Assembly: GCF_014109725.1 (NCBI RefSeq)
Contig: NZ_CP058554.1
Location: forward strand, 186,001 to 250,000
DNA from: Comamonas piscis
Lineage (GTDB): Bacteria; Pseudomonadota; Gammaproteobacteria; Burkholderiales; Burkholderiaceae_C
Length of the DNA stretch: 64,000 nucleotides
Reading direction: 5' to 3'
How positions within the stretch are numbered: the first letter of the stretch is position 1; every line of letters starts with the position of its first letter. Below the pieces are notes generated by a model. That model ran no database searches. It was not told the DNA's origin and saw only the letters and a list, made by a program, of their open reading frames with translations. Of this stretch, positions 18,694 through 26,800 are shown piece after piece. A program made the translations under genes and the position numbers.

Positions 18694-21000
18694 TCAGAAC
18701 TTGGCGGTCAGCGAGGCGTAGAACGAACGGCCCGGCTCGTTGTAGGTCGCGGCACCGGCACCATAGATGGTGCGCGGGTTGTTCACGCCCACGGCATTGC
18801 CCATGCGGTAGAGGCGCTTGTCAAACAGGTTCTTGATGCCGGCAGTCAGGGTGACATCCTTGCTGAAGCTGTAGCGCGCGCCCACACCCACCAGCGCATA
18901 GGGTGCCAGGCGGCGGGTTTCCTCGCCGGTCAGCGGCAGGCCCTGGTAGTCCAGCTTGTTGGGCTTTTGGCCGCCGTACCAGGTCACTGAGCCCAGCAGT
19001 TGCAAGGCGTTGGTGGTCTGCCATTCCACCCGCGAGTTGAGCGTGTACTTGGGGATGATGGACAGCTGCTCGCCCGTGGTCTTGTTCTTGCTCTGCACCA
19101 TGTAGGTGAGGTTGTTGCTCAAACGCACTGCAGGGCTCAGCTTGATGTTGAACGTGCCCTCCACGCCAGACACCACGGCCTTGGGGATATTGGTCCAGGT
19201 GAACACATCGGCATTGGCATAGGCGCCCGTACCGCCGGTCGCGGTTCCGATGGGGGTCATGCCCGCATCGATCTTGTTTCGGTAGTCGTTGTGGAACAGG
19301 GTCACACCGGCCAGCAGGCCCTCGTCGGCATACTCAATGCCCAGTTCCTTGTTGATGCTGGTTTCGGGCTTGAGGTCGGCATTGCCCATCAGGTAGCAGG
19401 CGCCGCCCGCGCCCCAGCAACCAATGCCACGGCTGTAGAGCAGGTAGTTGGGGTTGGTCTGGTACAGGTTGGGGGCCTTGTAGGCACGGGCCACGCCGGC
19501 CTTCAACGTGACCTTGTCGGTCAGAAAGTGCGACAGGTTCAGCGACGGGCTCCAGTTCGTACCCACCTCGCTGTGCTGGTCCAGGCGCAGGCCAGGGGTC
19601 AGCAAGGTGCGGGCATTGAGCTCGATGTTGTCTTCGACAAAGACCGAGGCAATGCGCGAGGAGACCTTGCCGCTGCGGCCCGTGTTGTCCACCCCTGGCA
19701 CGCTGCCAGCCTCGGTCGTGGTCTGCGATACCGAGTTGCTGTCTTCCAACTTTTGCTCCACCCATTCAGCGCCCACCGTCATCACATGGGGCAGGCTGCC
19801 CCATTTGCCCCGGGCGCTGATCTCGCCATGGGCCGTCAGGATGTCGAGCTTGGAAGTGCCATAGGCATCGCTGGAGAACAGGCCTTCGGTGCCGCCGGCC
19901 AGGCCTTCGTTCATGCGGGTGTTGCGCGTAGTTTCGTACTGCAGGTAGGCGGTCGAGCTACCAAAGTCGTACTCGCCCTTGTGCGTGACGGCATAGGTCG
20001 AGCGGTACATGCGGTTGGTTTCCGTGCCCAGCGCGTCCAGCACACGCTGCGAGGTCGCCACCAGCTTGCCATTCGCATCGACCGTGTAGTTGTTGGTGTT
20101 TTGCGTATCGCCCGCGTAGATATTGCCTTGTCGCGCAAAGCTGGCATCGAAGTCGATGCGATGGCCCGCTGCGGGCTTCAAGCTCAGGCGCCCAGACAGG
20201 TTGCGGTCGCGCACGCCTTCGCGGCCGGCAGGGAAGGTGCCAGCGTAAATGCCGGCGCGGGTGGAGGCATGGCCCTGGTTGATGTCCCAGGCGTCGGCAT
20301 CGGTCTTATCCGCATTGCCACTCAGGCGAAAGCCTAGCTGCTCCGAAATGGGGCCGGCCAGCGAGAAGCTGGTGCGGCTGCTGCTGCCGTCGCGCGAATC
20401 TTCTGGCTGGTTGTAGTAGACCGTCGCGCTGCCGCTCAGCTTGTCAGGGATGCCCTTGGTGATGATATTGACCACGCCGCCAGCGGCGCCATTGCCGTAG
20501 CGGGCGGCAGCGGGGCCGCGCAGCACCTCGATCTGCTCGACGGCCTCCTGCGGCACCCAGTTCATGTCACCCCGGGTGTCGCGCTCTCCGCGCCAGCCGT
20601 AGCGCACCGATCCCCGGCTGTTGACGGGCTTGCCATCGACGAGGATCAAGGTGTTTTCCGGGCCCATGCCGCGCAGGTCGATCTGGCGGTTGTTGCCGCG
20701 CTGGCCGCTGCTGGAGTTGCTGGTCAGGTTCACACCGGGCTGCTGGCGCAGCACATCGGCCAGGTCATTGCTCGGCTGGCTGTCCAGGTCCTCGCGCGTG
20801 ACGGTCGAGACGCCTGGTGCCTGCTTCCAGGCGCTTTCTGCCGTGCCCAGCACCTGCACCGTCTCCAAGGTTGGATCCTGCGCCGACGGTGTGGGCACCG
20901 CTGCCTGGGTTTGTGCCTGTATAGCCTGTGCGCCCAACAAGGCCACCGCCGCTGCCACGGCGCGCAAACGCCACCCCTGTTCCCCTGCCTGGATCGACAT
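18694..21000 (-). CDS. fepA: TonB-dependent catecholate siderophore receptor (FepA/PfeA family)
   Basis: Outer-membrane gated channel for ferric enterobactin-like siderophores, 768 aa. A signal peptide ends near AIQAQ. A plug domain contains the FepA-specific blocks RQIDLRGMGPENTLILVDGKPV, YGWRGERDTRGDMNWVP and RGPAAARYGNGAAGGVVNIITKG, then a 22-strand barrel ending in the typical aromatic C-terminal residue (SLTAKF). A Fur-like box lies 20-38 bp before the start and a putative regulator element further up. No siderophore synthesis genes are near, so it probably takes up siderophores of other organisms. The exact ligand is inferred. Confidence 0.9.
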   Translation of the reverse strand: MSIQAGEQGWRLRAVAAAVALLGAQAIQAQTQAAVPTPSAQDPTLETVQVLGTAESAWKQAPGVSTVTREDLDSQPSNDLADVLRQQPGVNLTSNSSSGQRGNNRQIDLRGMGPENTLILVDGKPVNSRGSVRYGWRGERDTRGDMNWVPQEAVEQIEVLRGPAAARYGNGAAGGVVNIITKGIPDKLSGSATVYYNQPEDSRDGSSSRTSFSLAGPISEQLGFRLSGNADKTDADAWDINQGHASTRAGIYAGTFPAGREGVRDRNLSGRLSLKPAAGHRIDFDASFARQGNIYAGDTQNTNNYTVDANGKLVATSQRVLDALGTETNRMYRSTYAVTHKGEYDFGSSTAYLQYETTRNTRMNEGLAGGTEGLFSSDAYGTSKLDILTAHGEISARGKWGSLPHVMTVGAEWVEQKLEDSNSVSQTTTEAGSVPGVDNTGRSGKVSSRIASVFVEDNIELNARTLLTPGLRLDQHSEVGTNWSPSLNLSHFLTDKVTLKAGVARAYKAPNLYQTNPNYLLYSRGIGCWGAGGACYLMGNADLKPETSINKELGIEYADEGLLAGVTLFHNDYRNKIDAGMTPIGTATGGTGAYANADVFTWTNIPKAVVSGVEGTFNIKLSPAVRLSNNLTYMVQSKNKTTGEQLSIIPKYTLNSRVEWQTTNALQLLGSVTWYGGQKPNKLDYQGLPLTGEETRRLAPYALVGVGARYSFSKDVTLTAGIKNLFDKRLYRMGNAVGVNNPRTIYGAGAATYNEPGRSFYASLTAKF

Positions 21001-21019
21001 ACCGCCCCTTTTTTGAAAG

Positions 21020-21038
21020 ACAAATGATTTCCATTACC
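21020..21038 (-). promoter_or_regulatory. Fur-like box upstream of fepA
   Basis: On the minus strand GGTAATGGAAATCATTTGT matches 13 of 19 positions of the Fur consensus GATAATGATAATCATTATC. It lies immediately upstream of an iron-receptor gene. Confidence 0.7.
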
Positions 21039-21084
21039 GAATATCGAATTCTTCCATTACAGGGCCCACGCGTGGTTTGCGCGG

Positions 21085-21103
21085 GCAACAAAGATGTTTG
21101 CGC
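21085..21103 (-). promoter_or_regulatory. Putative PchR-type regulator element, fepA copy
   Basis: On the fepA coding strand this reads GCGCAAACATCTTTGTTGC. The same element, with a 3-bp insertion, lies upstream of the esterase gene in the same orientation relative to that gene. The neighbouring AraC-type regulator is the likely binder (inference). Confidence 0.5.
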
Positions 21104-21163
21104 CAGCGGCAGAGCTGCCCGGTTGAGGGCCAGGCAATGCATGCGGAGAGAAGTGGGGAAGCT

Positions 21164-22168
21164 TTAGACCCGTACCCGCGCCAGCTTGGGCGCCAGGCCA
21201 AAACGCCTGCGGTAAGCGGTGGCAAAGTTGGCGGCACTGGTGTAACCAGCCAGCAGCGCGGCTTGGCCGACGGTGATGCCCTCGCGCTCCAACGCCTGGC
21301 GGGCGCGCTGCAGCCGGCATTCGCGCAAAAACTCAAACACGGTGGTGCCGTAGACGCTGCGGAACTGGCGCTGCAAGGTGCTGGCATTGACGCCAGCATG
21401 GCGCGCAATCGCATCCATCGACAGCGCATCGGCCTGGCCCGAGGCTAAAAACGCATGCAGCTCGCGCAGCCGCTGGTGCTCACGCGGCAGCAGGCCGGTT
21501 GCGGCAGCGGCGCCCGGCGCCACGGCATCGCGGTTGCCCACGGTGGCCAGTGCCTCGCCCAGCAGCTCCAGTGCATGGCTTTCCAGGTACATGTGCTGCA
21601 ACAAGGGCGCCAGACCTGGCGGGTGCACGATCTGCTCGGCAATCACCGCGGCGCGGGGCGACAGCTGCCAGCGGCGGGTAGCGAGGTGCTCCTGCATAAA
21701 GCGCTGCAGATCGGGCCAGGCGGCCCCATCGCCACCACCAGCCTGGGCCAGCCAGGCGGGAGTGAGCCCCAGGCTGACCCGGCGCGAATACACGCCCGAG
21801 CGCGCCCGCCGCTCAAAGCGCTCGCGCTCGGCCACCGACACCAGCGCCGCAGTGGCACCGGCGCCAGCATGGGTCAGCGCCACCCGGGTCAAACCGTAGG
21901 AGACATCAATCCGCCCTTCGAGCACCACCACCAGGCGCAAGCCGGCATCGATCTCGGCCTGCGCCGTCTGGTCACGCGGGTCGCAGCCATCTTCGCTGTG
22001 CAGGTGCAGGCCTGGGCGCAGCTCGCGCAGCCGCGAGACATGGGCGCGCAGCTCTGCCTCGGCGTTGGTCGCCGGTTCAGGCGCGCGCATAGGCCATGCC
22101 TGTGGTGCCGGTAGCGTTGGTGGAAGGGGCCCTGCATGCGCAAACATCTTTCTTGTTGCAGCAAACAT
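21164..22168 (-). CDS. AraC-family regulator of the siderophore locus (PchR-like)
   Basis: 334 aa from the ATG at 22168; in-frame ATGs at 22147 and 22090 are alternatives and none has a strong ribosome site. The C-terminal double helix-turn-helix is clear (SMDAIARHAGVNASTLQRQF, then ITVGQAALLAGYTSAANFATAYRRRFG). In PchR, AlcR and YbtA the N-terminal part senses the ferric siderophore. Its place between the receptor and the esterase, both preceded by a shared element, suggests it activates both when the siderophore is present. One copy of the element covers its own start region, which would allow autorepression. Confidence 0.85.
   Translation of the reverse strand: MFAATRKMFAHAGPLPPTLPAPQAWPMRAPEPATNAEAELRAHVSRLRELRPGLHLHSEDGCDPRDQTAQAEIDAGLRLVVVLEGRIDVSYGLTRVALTHAGAGATAALVSVAERERFERRARSGVYSRRVSLGLTPAWLAQAGGGDGAAWPDLQRFMQEHLATRRWQLSPRAAVIAEQIVHPPGLAPLLQHMYLESHALELLGEALATVGNRDAVAPGAAAATGLLPREHQRLRELHAFLASGQADALSMDAIARHAGVNASTLQRQFRSVYGTTVFEFLRECRLQRARQALEREGITVGQAALLAGYTSAANFATAYRRRFGLAPKLARVRV
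22138..22159 (+). promoter_or_regulatory. Putative PchR-type regulator element, esterase copy
   Basis: Reads GCGCAAACATCTTT then CTTGTTGC, the fepA element with three extra bases. It is about 74-95 bp before the esterase start at 22233 and overlaps or abuts the regulator's own start codon on the other strand. Confidence 0.5.
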
Positions 22169-22207
22169 GGGCCAAGCGGGTTTGTGCCATGCTTGCCATG
22201 ATAATTT

Positions 22208-22226
22208 CTTAATGCAAATCATTCTC
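22208..22226 (+). promoter_or_regulatory. Fur-like box between regulator and esterase
   Basis: CTTAATGCAAATCATTCTC matches 14 of 19 positions of the Fur consensus. It could repress both divergent genes. It overlaps the in-frame ATG at 22212, so the esterase probably starts further in. Confidence 0.75.
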
Positions 22227-22232
22227 AAGCAC

Positions 22233-23306
22233 ATGGTTGATTTGCCGCAAACCCCCGCCGCTATGCCACTCGCCCTGCCCCGCTTTCCCACCCTGCCATT
22301 GACCGGTTTGGCAGATCTGACGGATTTTGTTGATTTGGCCGATGCCACCCGGCGCCGCTTGCTGGGCCTGGGCGCCGCCCTGGCGCTGCCCGGCTGCACC
22401 TGGCAAAACACCTTGAATAACGCCCCGCCCGTCACCCTGCCCGGCACCCGGCAGTTGGATCTGCGCGCCCCCGGCATGCCCGGCCCGGGCGCACCGGATC
22501 GCGTACACCGCATCATGGTGGCCGTGCCGCCCGCCCCGCCGCCGCCCCAAGGCTACCCGGTGCTGTATCTGCTCGACGGCAACCTGCTGTTCACCCCCAC
22601 CGCGCAGCTGATGCGCAACCGCTTTGCGCGCGGCCCCTCGGTGCCCACCCAAGGCGCCGTGGTCGTCGGCTTGGGCTATGCCGAAAGCGCGGTGCTGGAC
22701 CTGAGCGCCCGCAGCTATGACTACACGCCACCAGCGCCCGGCCCGGCCACCGATGAGCGCGGGCGTGCAGAAGGCGGCGCCGACCATTTTCTCGACTTCA
22801 TCGACCAGCAGGTGCGCCCGCTGCTGGAAGCGAGTTGGCCGATCGACACGACACGCCAGACCTTTTTTGGCCACTCCTATGGCGGCCTCTGCGTGCTGCA
22901 TGCGCTGCTTACACGGCCAGGCGGCTTTCAGCGCTATGTTGCTGCCAGCCCCTCGATCTGGTGGCGCGATGGCTTTGTGCTGCAGGCCTTGCCCGGCTTT
23001 GTGGCCCATGCCGCCCGCCAGCCGGCGGATGCGCCAGCGCTGCGCTTGCTGGTGACGCAGGGCGAGCGCGAGGCGCGGCCCGCGACGCCATCCACGGCAG
23101 CCCCAGCGCCCGCTAGCGCCAGCGACCCGGCCCGCGATGCCCTACGGCGCCAACGCCAAAACGCCCCGGGCATCCCCGCGCTGATGGACGGCCTGCGTGG
23201 CGCCCCAGGGTTGGCGCTGCGCTTTGCCAGCTTTCCCGGTGCGGACCACGGCGGCGCCATGCTACCAGCGGCACAGCAGGCGCTGGCGATGGCCATCGGG
23301 GATTGA
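22233..23306 (+). CDS. Alpha/beta-hydrolase siderophore esterase (IroE/BesA-like) with Tat signal and lipobox
   Basis: 357 aa from the ATG at 22233. An ATG at 22263 is also possible, and the one at 22212 lies inside the Fur box. Near residues 35-55, TRRRLLGLGAALALPGC combines a twin-arginine signal with a lipobox cysteine, so it may be a Tat-exported lipoprotein. The hydrolase core has YLLDGNLLF, the nucleophile elbow FGHSYGG, SPSIWWRDG and the final His in PGADHGG. Relatives cut the trilactone ring of enterobactin-type siderophores to free the iron. Next to a FepA-like receptor this fits removal of iron in the periplasm (inference). Confidence 0.85.
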   Translation: MVDLPQTPAAMPLALPRFPTLPLTGLADLTDFVDLADATRRRLLGLGAALALPGCTWQNTLNNAPPVTLPGTRQLDLRAPGMPGPGAPDRVHRIMVAVPPAPPPPQGYPVLYLLDGNLLFTPTAQLMRNRFARGPSVPTQGAVVVGLGYAESAVLDLSARSYDYTPPAPGPATDERGRAEGGADHFLDFIDQQVRPLLEASWPIDTTRQTFFGHSYGGLCVLHALLTRPGGFQRYVAASPSIWWRDGFVLQALPGFVAHAARQPADAPALRLLVTQGEREARPATPSTAAPAPASASDPARDALRRQRQNAPGIPALMDGLRGAPGLALRFASFPGADHGGAMLPAAQQALAMAIGD

Positions 23307-23326
23307 GGGCATCAGGCCTAAACGAT

Positions 23327-24184
23327 TCAGCGCTTGGCCCGCTCGTAGAGGCCCTGCACCTTGGGCACATTCGACTGCAGGCTGGCAATGCGGTCCGGGC
23401 CGGTCGGGTGGGTGGAGAGAAAGCCAATGCCGCCCTTGCCGGTGGCAGCGCCCATCTTCTCCCACAGGCTGACAGCGGCCTGCGGTGCGTAGCCCGCGCG
23501 TGCTGCGATCTCCAGCCCCACCAAGTCGGCATCCGATTCATCGGAGCGGCTGAACTTGAGGGTCAGCAACTGGCCGCCCAGGTTAGCCGCCGCCGTGCCC
23601 ATATCGCCCAGGCCAAACACGGCCGCCCCCAGGCGGATGCCCAGGCCGGTGGCCTGCGTCTTGGCCAGTTGTTCGCGCGAATGCTCGCGCAGCGCATGCG
23701 CCATCTCATGGCCCATGACCATCGCAATCTCGTCATCGCTGAGCTGGAGCTGGTCGATCAGCCCGGTATAGAACACGATCTTGCCGCCGGGCATGCAAAA
23801 GGCGTTGATCTGCTTGCTGCCAATCAGGTTCACCTCCCAGCGCCAGTCCTTGGCGCGCGGATTCCAGACCTGGGCCTGCGCAATCAGGCGCTGGGCAATC
23901 GTTTGCAGCCGCTGCAGTTGCGCATTGCCCGGGCCAGCCAGCGCGCCTTGTTGTTTGGCCTGCGCCAGCAGCTCGGCGTATTGTTGCTGCGCCGCCTGCT
24001 CCAGGGTCTCGGCCGGCACCAGGTTGCGCAGCACCGAGGATTTGCCCACTTCCACCTGTGCCCAGGCGGTGCCCGCGCTAGCGGTCGCGGCTACCGCAGC
24101 CCCCGCTACCAAGGTCTGCAACCAGGCACGCCGCCCGTGGCAGGCACAGCGCAACAAGGAGGAGGGGTGGGGCAGCTCAGGCAT
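23327..24184 (-). CDS. M48-family metalloprotease with Tat-like signal
   Basis: 285 aa. The zinc motif HEMAH is present (VMGHEMAHALREHSREQ), with the third ligand Glu in SDESDADLVG. The N-terminus has GRRAWLQTLVAGAAVAATA, a twin-arginine-type signal, so the enzyme is periplasmic. Relatives such as LoiP/YcaL and BepA act in outer-membrane protein quality control. It is a single gene, divergent from the collagen-like locus. The precise substrate is unknown. Confidence 0.88.
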   Translation of the reverse strand: MPELPHPSSLLRCACHGRRAWLQTLVAGAAVAATASAGTAWAQVEVGKSSVLRNLVPAETLEQAAQQQYAELLAQAKQQGALAGPGNAQLQRLQTIAQRLIAQAQVWNPRAKDWRWEVNLIGSKQINAFCMPGGKIVFYTGLIDQLQLSDDEIAMVMGHEMAHALREHSREQLAKTQATGLGIRLGAAVFGLGDMGTAAANLGGQLLTLKFSRSDESDADLVGLEIAARAGYAPQAAVSLWEKMGAATGKGGIGFLSTHPTGPDRIASLQSNVPKVQGLYERAKR

Positions 24185-24325
24185 TCAAACTCCAATCACG
24201 AAATCGTGATGATTGCATACCGGTTTTAGCCCCAAATATCATTTTGCTTACCACACCAATAAATATATTTAATAAATGAATTGCAAACGATGTTTCGCTC
24301 TGGTAAAAATCGACACCCAATTACA

Positions 24326-24343
24326 TTTTGCTTCAAAGCAAAA
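24326..24343. promoter_or_regulatory. 18-bp palindrome before the collagen-like locus
   Basis: TTTTGCTT, two bases, then AAGCAAAA: a perfect 8-bp inverted repeat 11 bp before the first ATG of the operon. The surrounding 24210-24350 is unusually A/T-rich for this window. This may be an operator, or a short RNA hairpin, near the promoter. Confidence 0.45.
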
Positions 24344-24354
24344 CAGGCCCGCCC

Positions 24355-25062
24355 ATGCCTAATCTCCGTTTTCTTGCCGCCGCGAGCCTCGCGGTCGGCC
24401 TAGCCACTGCTGCGCACGCACAGATGGAAATCCCTGCTGGCTCCGAAGGCAGCCTTGGCGGAGGCAGCCAGGACCTGGGCTGCGAGGCCGTCACGATTGC
24501 AGGCAGTTACGCGCTGGATGGCGGCTCGCTACAAAACGCTGGCGCCTTTTTGATCGAATCCGGTGGCTTGCTCGATGCGCAGGGCAGCATCCAACTGGGC
24601 TCGGACTTTCGCAACCAGGGCACATTGAACGCGGCGGCCAGCGCCATGGTGTTTGACGGCTCCTGTGCCGCAGCCGGTGCCAGCATCAACGTCTCCGGCG
24701 TCACGACGGTCGCCAACCTCACCATCAGCTCCACCAGCGGCCAAAGCTTTGTGCTGCCCAATGGCGCCAACATCGTGGTCACCGGCAGTTTGGTGCTGCA
24801 AGGCCAGCCCGGTCAGCCGGTGCGCATCGTCACCGCAGGCGGCCAGCCAGCGACCTTCACCCTGGGGCCTGGCGCGCAGGTGACCCAGCAGAACGTCAAC
24901 CTGGTCAATGTCTACGTCGGCCCACCGCCTAGCACTGCCGCCGTGCCGGTGCCCGTCTCCGGCCTGGGCTGGACGGCCAGCCTCACCCTGCTGCTTTCGA
25001 TTCTGTCTTGGGGCGCCTTGCGCTCTACCCGCATCCGCTCTTCTCTGAGAACCCAGCCATGA
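24355..25062 (+). CDS. Exported protein with IPTL-CTERM-like C-terminal tail
   Basis: 235 aa. A signal peptide (about residues 1-23, ending AHAQ) is followed by a Gly/Ser/Asn-rich region that looks like short beta-strand repeats (for example SYALDGGSLQNAGAFLIESGG, SDFRNQGTLNAA), suggesting a beta-helix or adhesin-like fold. The C-terminus has a short Pro-Val motif (VPVPVSGLGW), one hydrophobic helix and an Arg-rich end, the three-part layout of IPTL-CTERM-like sorting signals. The ATG at 24355 is preferred over a TTG at 24328. The stop overlaps the collagen-like gene start by ATGA. Confidence 0.78.
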   Translation: MPNLRFLAAASLAVGLATAAHAQMEIPAGSEGSLGGGSQDLGCEAVTIAGSYALDGGSLQNAGAFLIESGGLLDAQGSIQLGSDFRNQGTLNAAASAMVFDGSCAAAGASINVSGVTTVANLTISSTSGQSFVLPNGANIVVTGSLVLQGQPGQPVRIVTAGGQPATFTLGPGAQVTQQNVNLVNVYVGPPPSTAAVPVPVSGLGWTASLTLLLSILSWGALRSTRIRSSLRTQP

Positions 25063-25949
25063 ACCTCGTCACCTCCTTCTTCCACAGCCGTTGGCTGGCC
25101 GGCGGCATCATGGCCCTGGCGGCCAGCGCCGCATGGTCTGCGGACACCAGCTTCAAACCGGCCGCTGGTTCTGGCTTTGTCATCAAGGGCCAGGCCAACC
25201 AGGACCTGTTCCGCGTGCAGGGCACCGGCGAAACCTTTGCCCCACCGCTGCCCAGCGCGCCGGCCACCGGCACCGAGCAGCTGTGCATGGACCCCGCTAC
25301 GGGTCGCTTGCTGCGCTGTGAGCCTGGTGTTGGCACGGGCCCCGCTGGCCCGATCGGTCCCATCGGCCCCCAAGGTGTTGTTGGTCCGATCGGAGAAACG
25401 GGTCCCATCGGTCCTGCAGGCCCGACAGGCGCTACCGGCCCTGCAGGTGCGACGGGCCCCATCGGCGCCACTGGCCCTGCGGGCTCCGCTGGACCTACGG
25501 GTGCCACTGGCGCTACCGGCGCAGCAGGCCCAATAGGTCCTAACGGTGCAACAGGCTCTACAGGCCTTCAAGGTCCTGTCGGCAACACAGGCGCTACGGG
25601 TGGGCAGGGCCCTCAGGGTCCCACCGGCCCAGCCGGACCTACAGGCGCAACGGGCTCGATTGCCACCATTCACGCCGTAGAGATTGTCGGCACTGGTGAG
25701 CTGTGCCAGGCAGTAGCTTGCTGCGCAACGGGCGAGCAAGTGGTCGGTGGCGGTCATGAAGCCTTCAACACCCGCCCCGGCAATGCAGCCTACGATGTCC
25801 GCGTGTCTATGAGCGCTCCGGGCACCCCCGCTGCATGCAATGGTGCACAAGGCTGGTCGGTGCGGGTGCTCAACTCGTTCAGTGGCGACAACTCCGTGTC
25901 TTGCAAGGCCACTGCGCTTTGCGCCCCGGCCGCGCCCGCCGTCCCATGA
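25059..25949 (+). CDS. Collagen-like exported protein
   Basis: 296 aa. Sec signal peptide (residues 1-28, ending AWSAD). Short N-terminal domain 29-93 with two Cys. Uninterrupted Gly-X-Y tract at 94-201 (36 triplets) that should form a triple helix. C-terminal domain 202-296 with six Cys, perhaps a trimerisation or binding head. In the tract 15 triplets end in Thr, many in the third position as GPT or GAT, and there is only one charged residue (Glu). No membrane anchor is visible. It shares ATGA overlaps with the genes on both sides, so it is made together with the hydroxylase. Expected to be secreted or on the cell surface. Confidence 0.9.
   Translation: MNLVTSFFHSRWLAGGIMALAASAAWSADTSFKPAAGSGFVIKGQANQDLFRVQGTGETFAPPLPSAPATGTEQLCMDPATGRLLRCEPGVGTGPAGPIGPIGPQGVVGPIGETGPIGPAGPTGATGPAGATGPIGATGPAGSAGPTGATGATGAAGPIGPNGATGSTGLQGPVGNTGATGGQGPQGPTGPAGPTGATGSIATIHAVEIVGTGELCQAVACCATGEQVVGGGHEAFNTRPGNAAYDVRVSMSAPGTPAACNGAQGWSVRVLNSFSGDNSVSCKATALCAPAAPAVP
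25338..25661 (+). repeat. Gly-X-Y coding repeat tract
   Basis: 36 consecutive triplet codons start with Gly (GGN), encoding residues 94-201 of the collagen-like protein. The unit is 9 bp at DNA level, with drift in the other positions. Such tracts commonly change length by slippage or recombination. Confidence 0.9.
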
Positions 25950-26800
25950 CCCTGGCAGCCGCTTCCAGCTCCCAAGCGCAGCCCCGTCAAGGTCTGCGCC
26001 TGCAGGGCATCACCACCATGCGCCTGCCCTGGCGCCTGGAGGGAGCGGCCGCTTTGCAACAAGCACAACAGCTGCCCGAATCCTGGTGGCGCATGCATTT
26101 CAACCAGGGCCGGCACGATGGCGGATGGCAGGCACTGGCCTTGCGGGCGTCGGCCCAGGCGCCCTCTGACATCGTGCCTATGGATGGTGAGCTGAGCGGG
26201 TATGCAGACTGCGAAGCGTTGCAGGCCTGTCCAGCCATCGCAGACCTGTTGCGCAGCCTGGACCTGCAGTGGAAATCCGTGCGCCTGATGCGCCTGCAGC
26301 CGGACAGTGAAATCATGGAGCACAGCGATGCAGGCCTGTGCGCTGCCGAAGGCGATGCCCGGCTGCACATTCCCCTGCAAACCGAAGAAAAGGTTTTTTT
26401 CCACCTGGGCGGCCAGCGCGTGCCGATGCGCGTGGGTGAGTGCTGGTACACCGATGTATCCCTGCCCCACCGCGTGCGCAACCGCAGCGGCAAAGCACGT
26501 ATCCATCTGGTCGCAGATGCACTGGTGGACGAGCGCTTGGCCCAAGCCTTTGCAGCCGGCGACCAAGGCGAGCCAGCATCCGATGACGGTGACCCCTGGC
26601 TGGCCTTCAACCAATTTCGCGAACGCGTATTTGCGCAAGCATCGCTGGCCGATGCGCTGGCCAACTGCACCGACCTGGCCAGCCTGAGCGCCCGCAGCAT
26701 CGCGCTGGGCCAGGCCCAGGGCCTGGTGTTTGATGCCTCTGATGTCGAATCGGCGATGAAGGCCGGGCGCCGCGCCTGGAATGCCCAATGGATGCTCTGA
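25946..26800 (+). CDS. Aspartyl/asparaginyl beta-hydroxylase with C-terminal Nif11-like domain
   Basis: 284 aa, cytoplasmic (no signal). Residues about 100-195 match the Asp/Asn beta-hydroxylase fold: iron ligands H126, D128 (EHSDAGL) and H175 (LPHRVRN), and R185 for 2-oxoglutarate. Residues about 216-284 (FNQFRERVFAQASLADALANC... VFDASDVESAMKAG) resemble a Nif11 domain, best known from RiPP leader peptides and rarely noted at the end of an enzyme. The gene overlaps the collagen-like gene by ATGA and the sulfotransferase by 13 bp. Likely substrate: a protein of the same operon (inference). Confidence 0.82.
   Translation: MTLAAASSSQAQPRQGLRLQGITTMRLPWRLEGAAALQQAQQLPESWWRMHFNQGRHDGGWQALALRASAQAPSDIVPMDGELSGYADCEALQACPAIADLLRSLDLQWKSVRLMRLQPDSEIMEHSDAGLCAAEGDARLHIPLQTEEKVFFHLGGQRVPMRVGECWYTDVSLPHRVRNRSGKARIHLVADALVDERLAQAFAAGDQGEPASDDGDPWLAFNQFRERVFAQASLADALANCTDLASLSARSIALGQAQGLVFDASDVESAMKAGRRAWNAQWML

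Noticed and set aside
25025..25507. Pro/Gly-rich frame opposite the collagen-like gene
   Set aside because: It is the mirror of the Gly-X-Y codons; low complexity arises from the repeat itself.
25338..25661. Repeated DNA that could be mistaken for a CRISPR array or minisatellite
   Set aside because: The repeat follows the reading frame as 9-bp codon triplets with no spacers.
25946..26800. RiPP precursor peptide, because of the Nif11-like segment
   Set aside because: The segment is fused behind a complete hydroxylase, has no Gly-Gly type cleavage site and no cyclase or lanthipeptide synthetase nearby.
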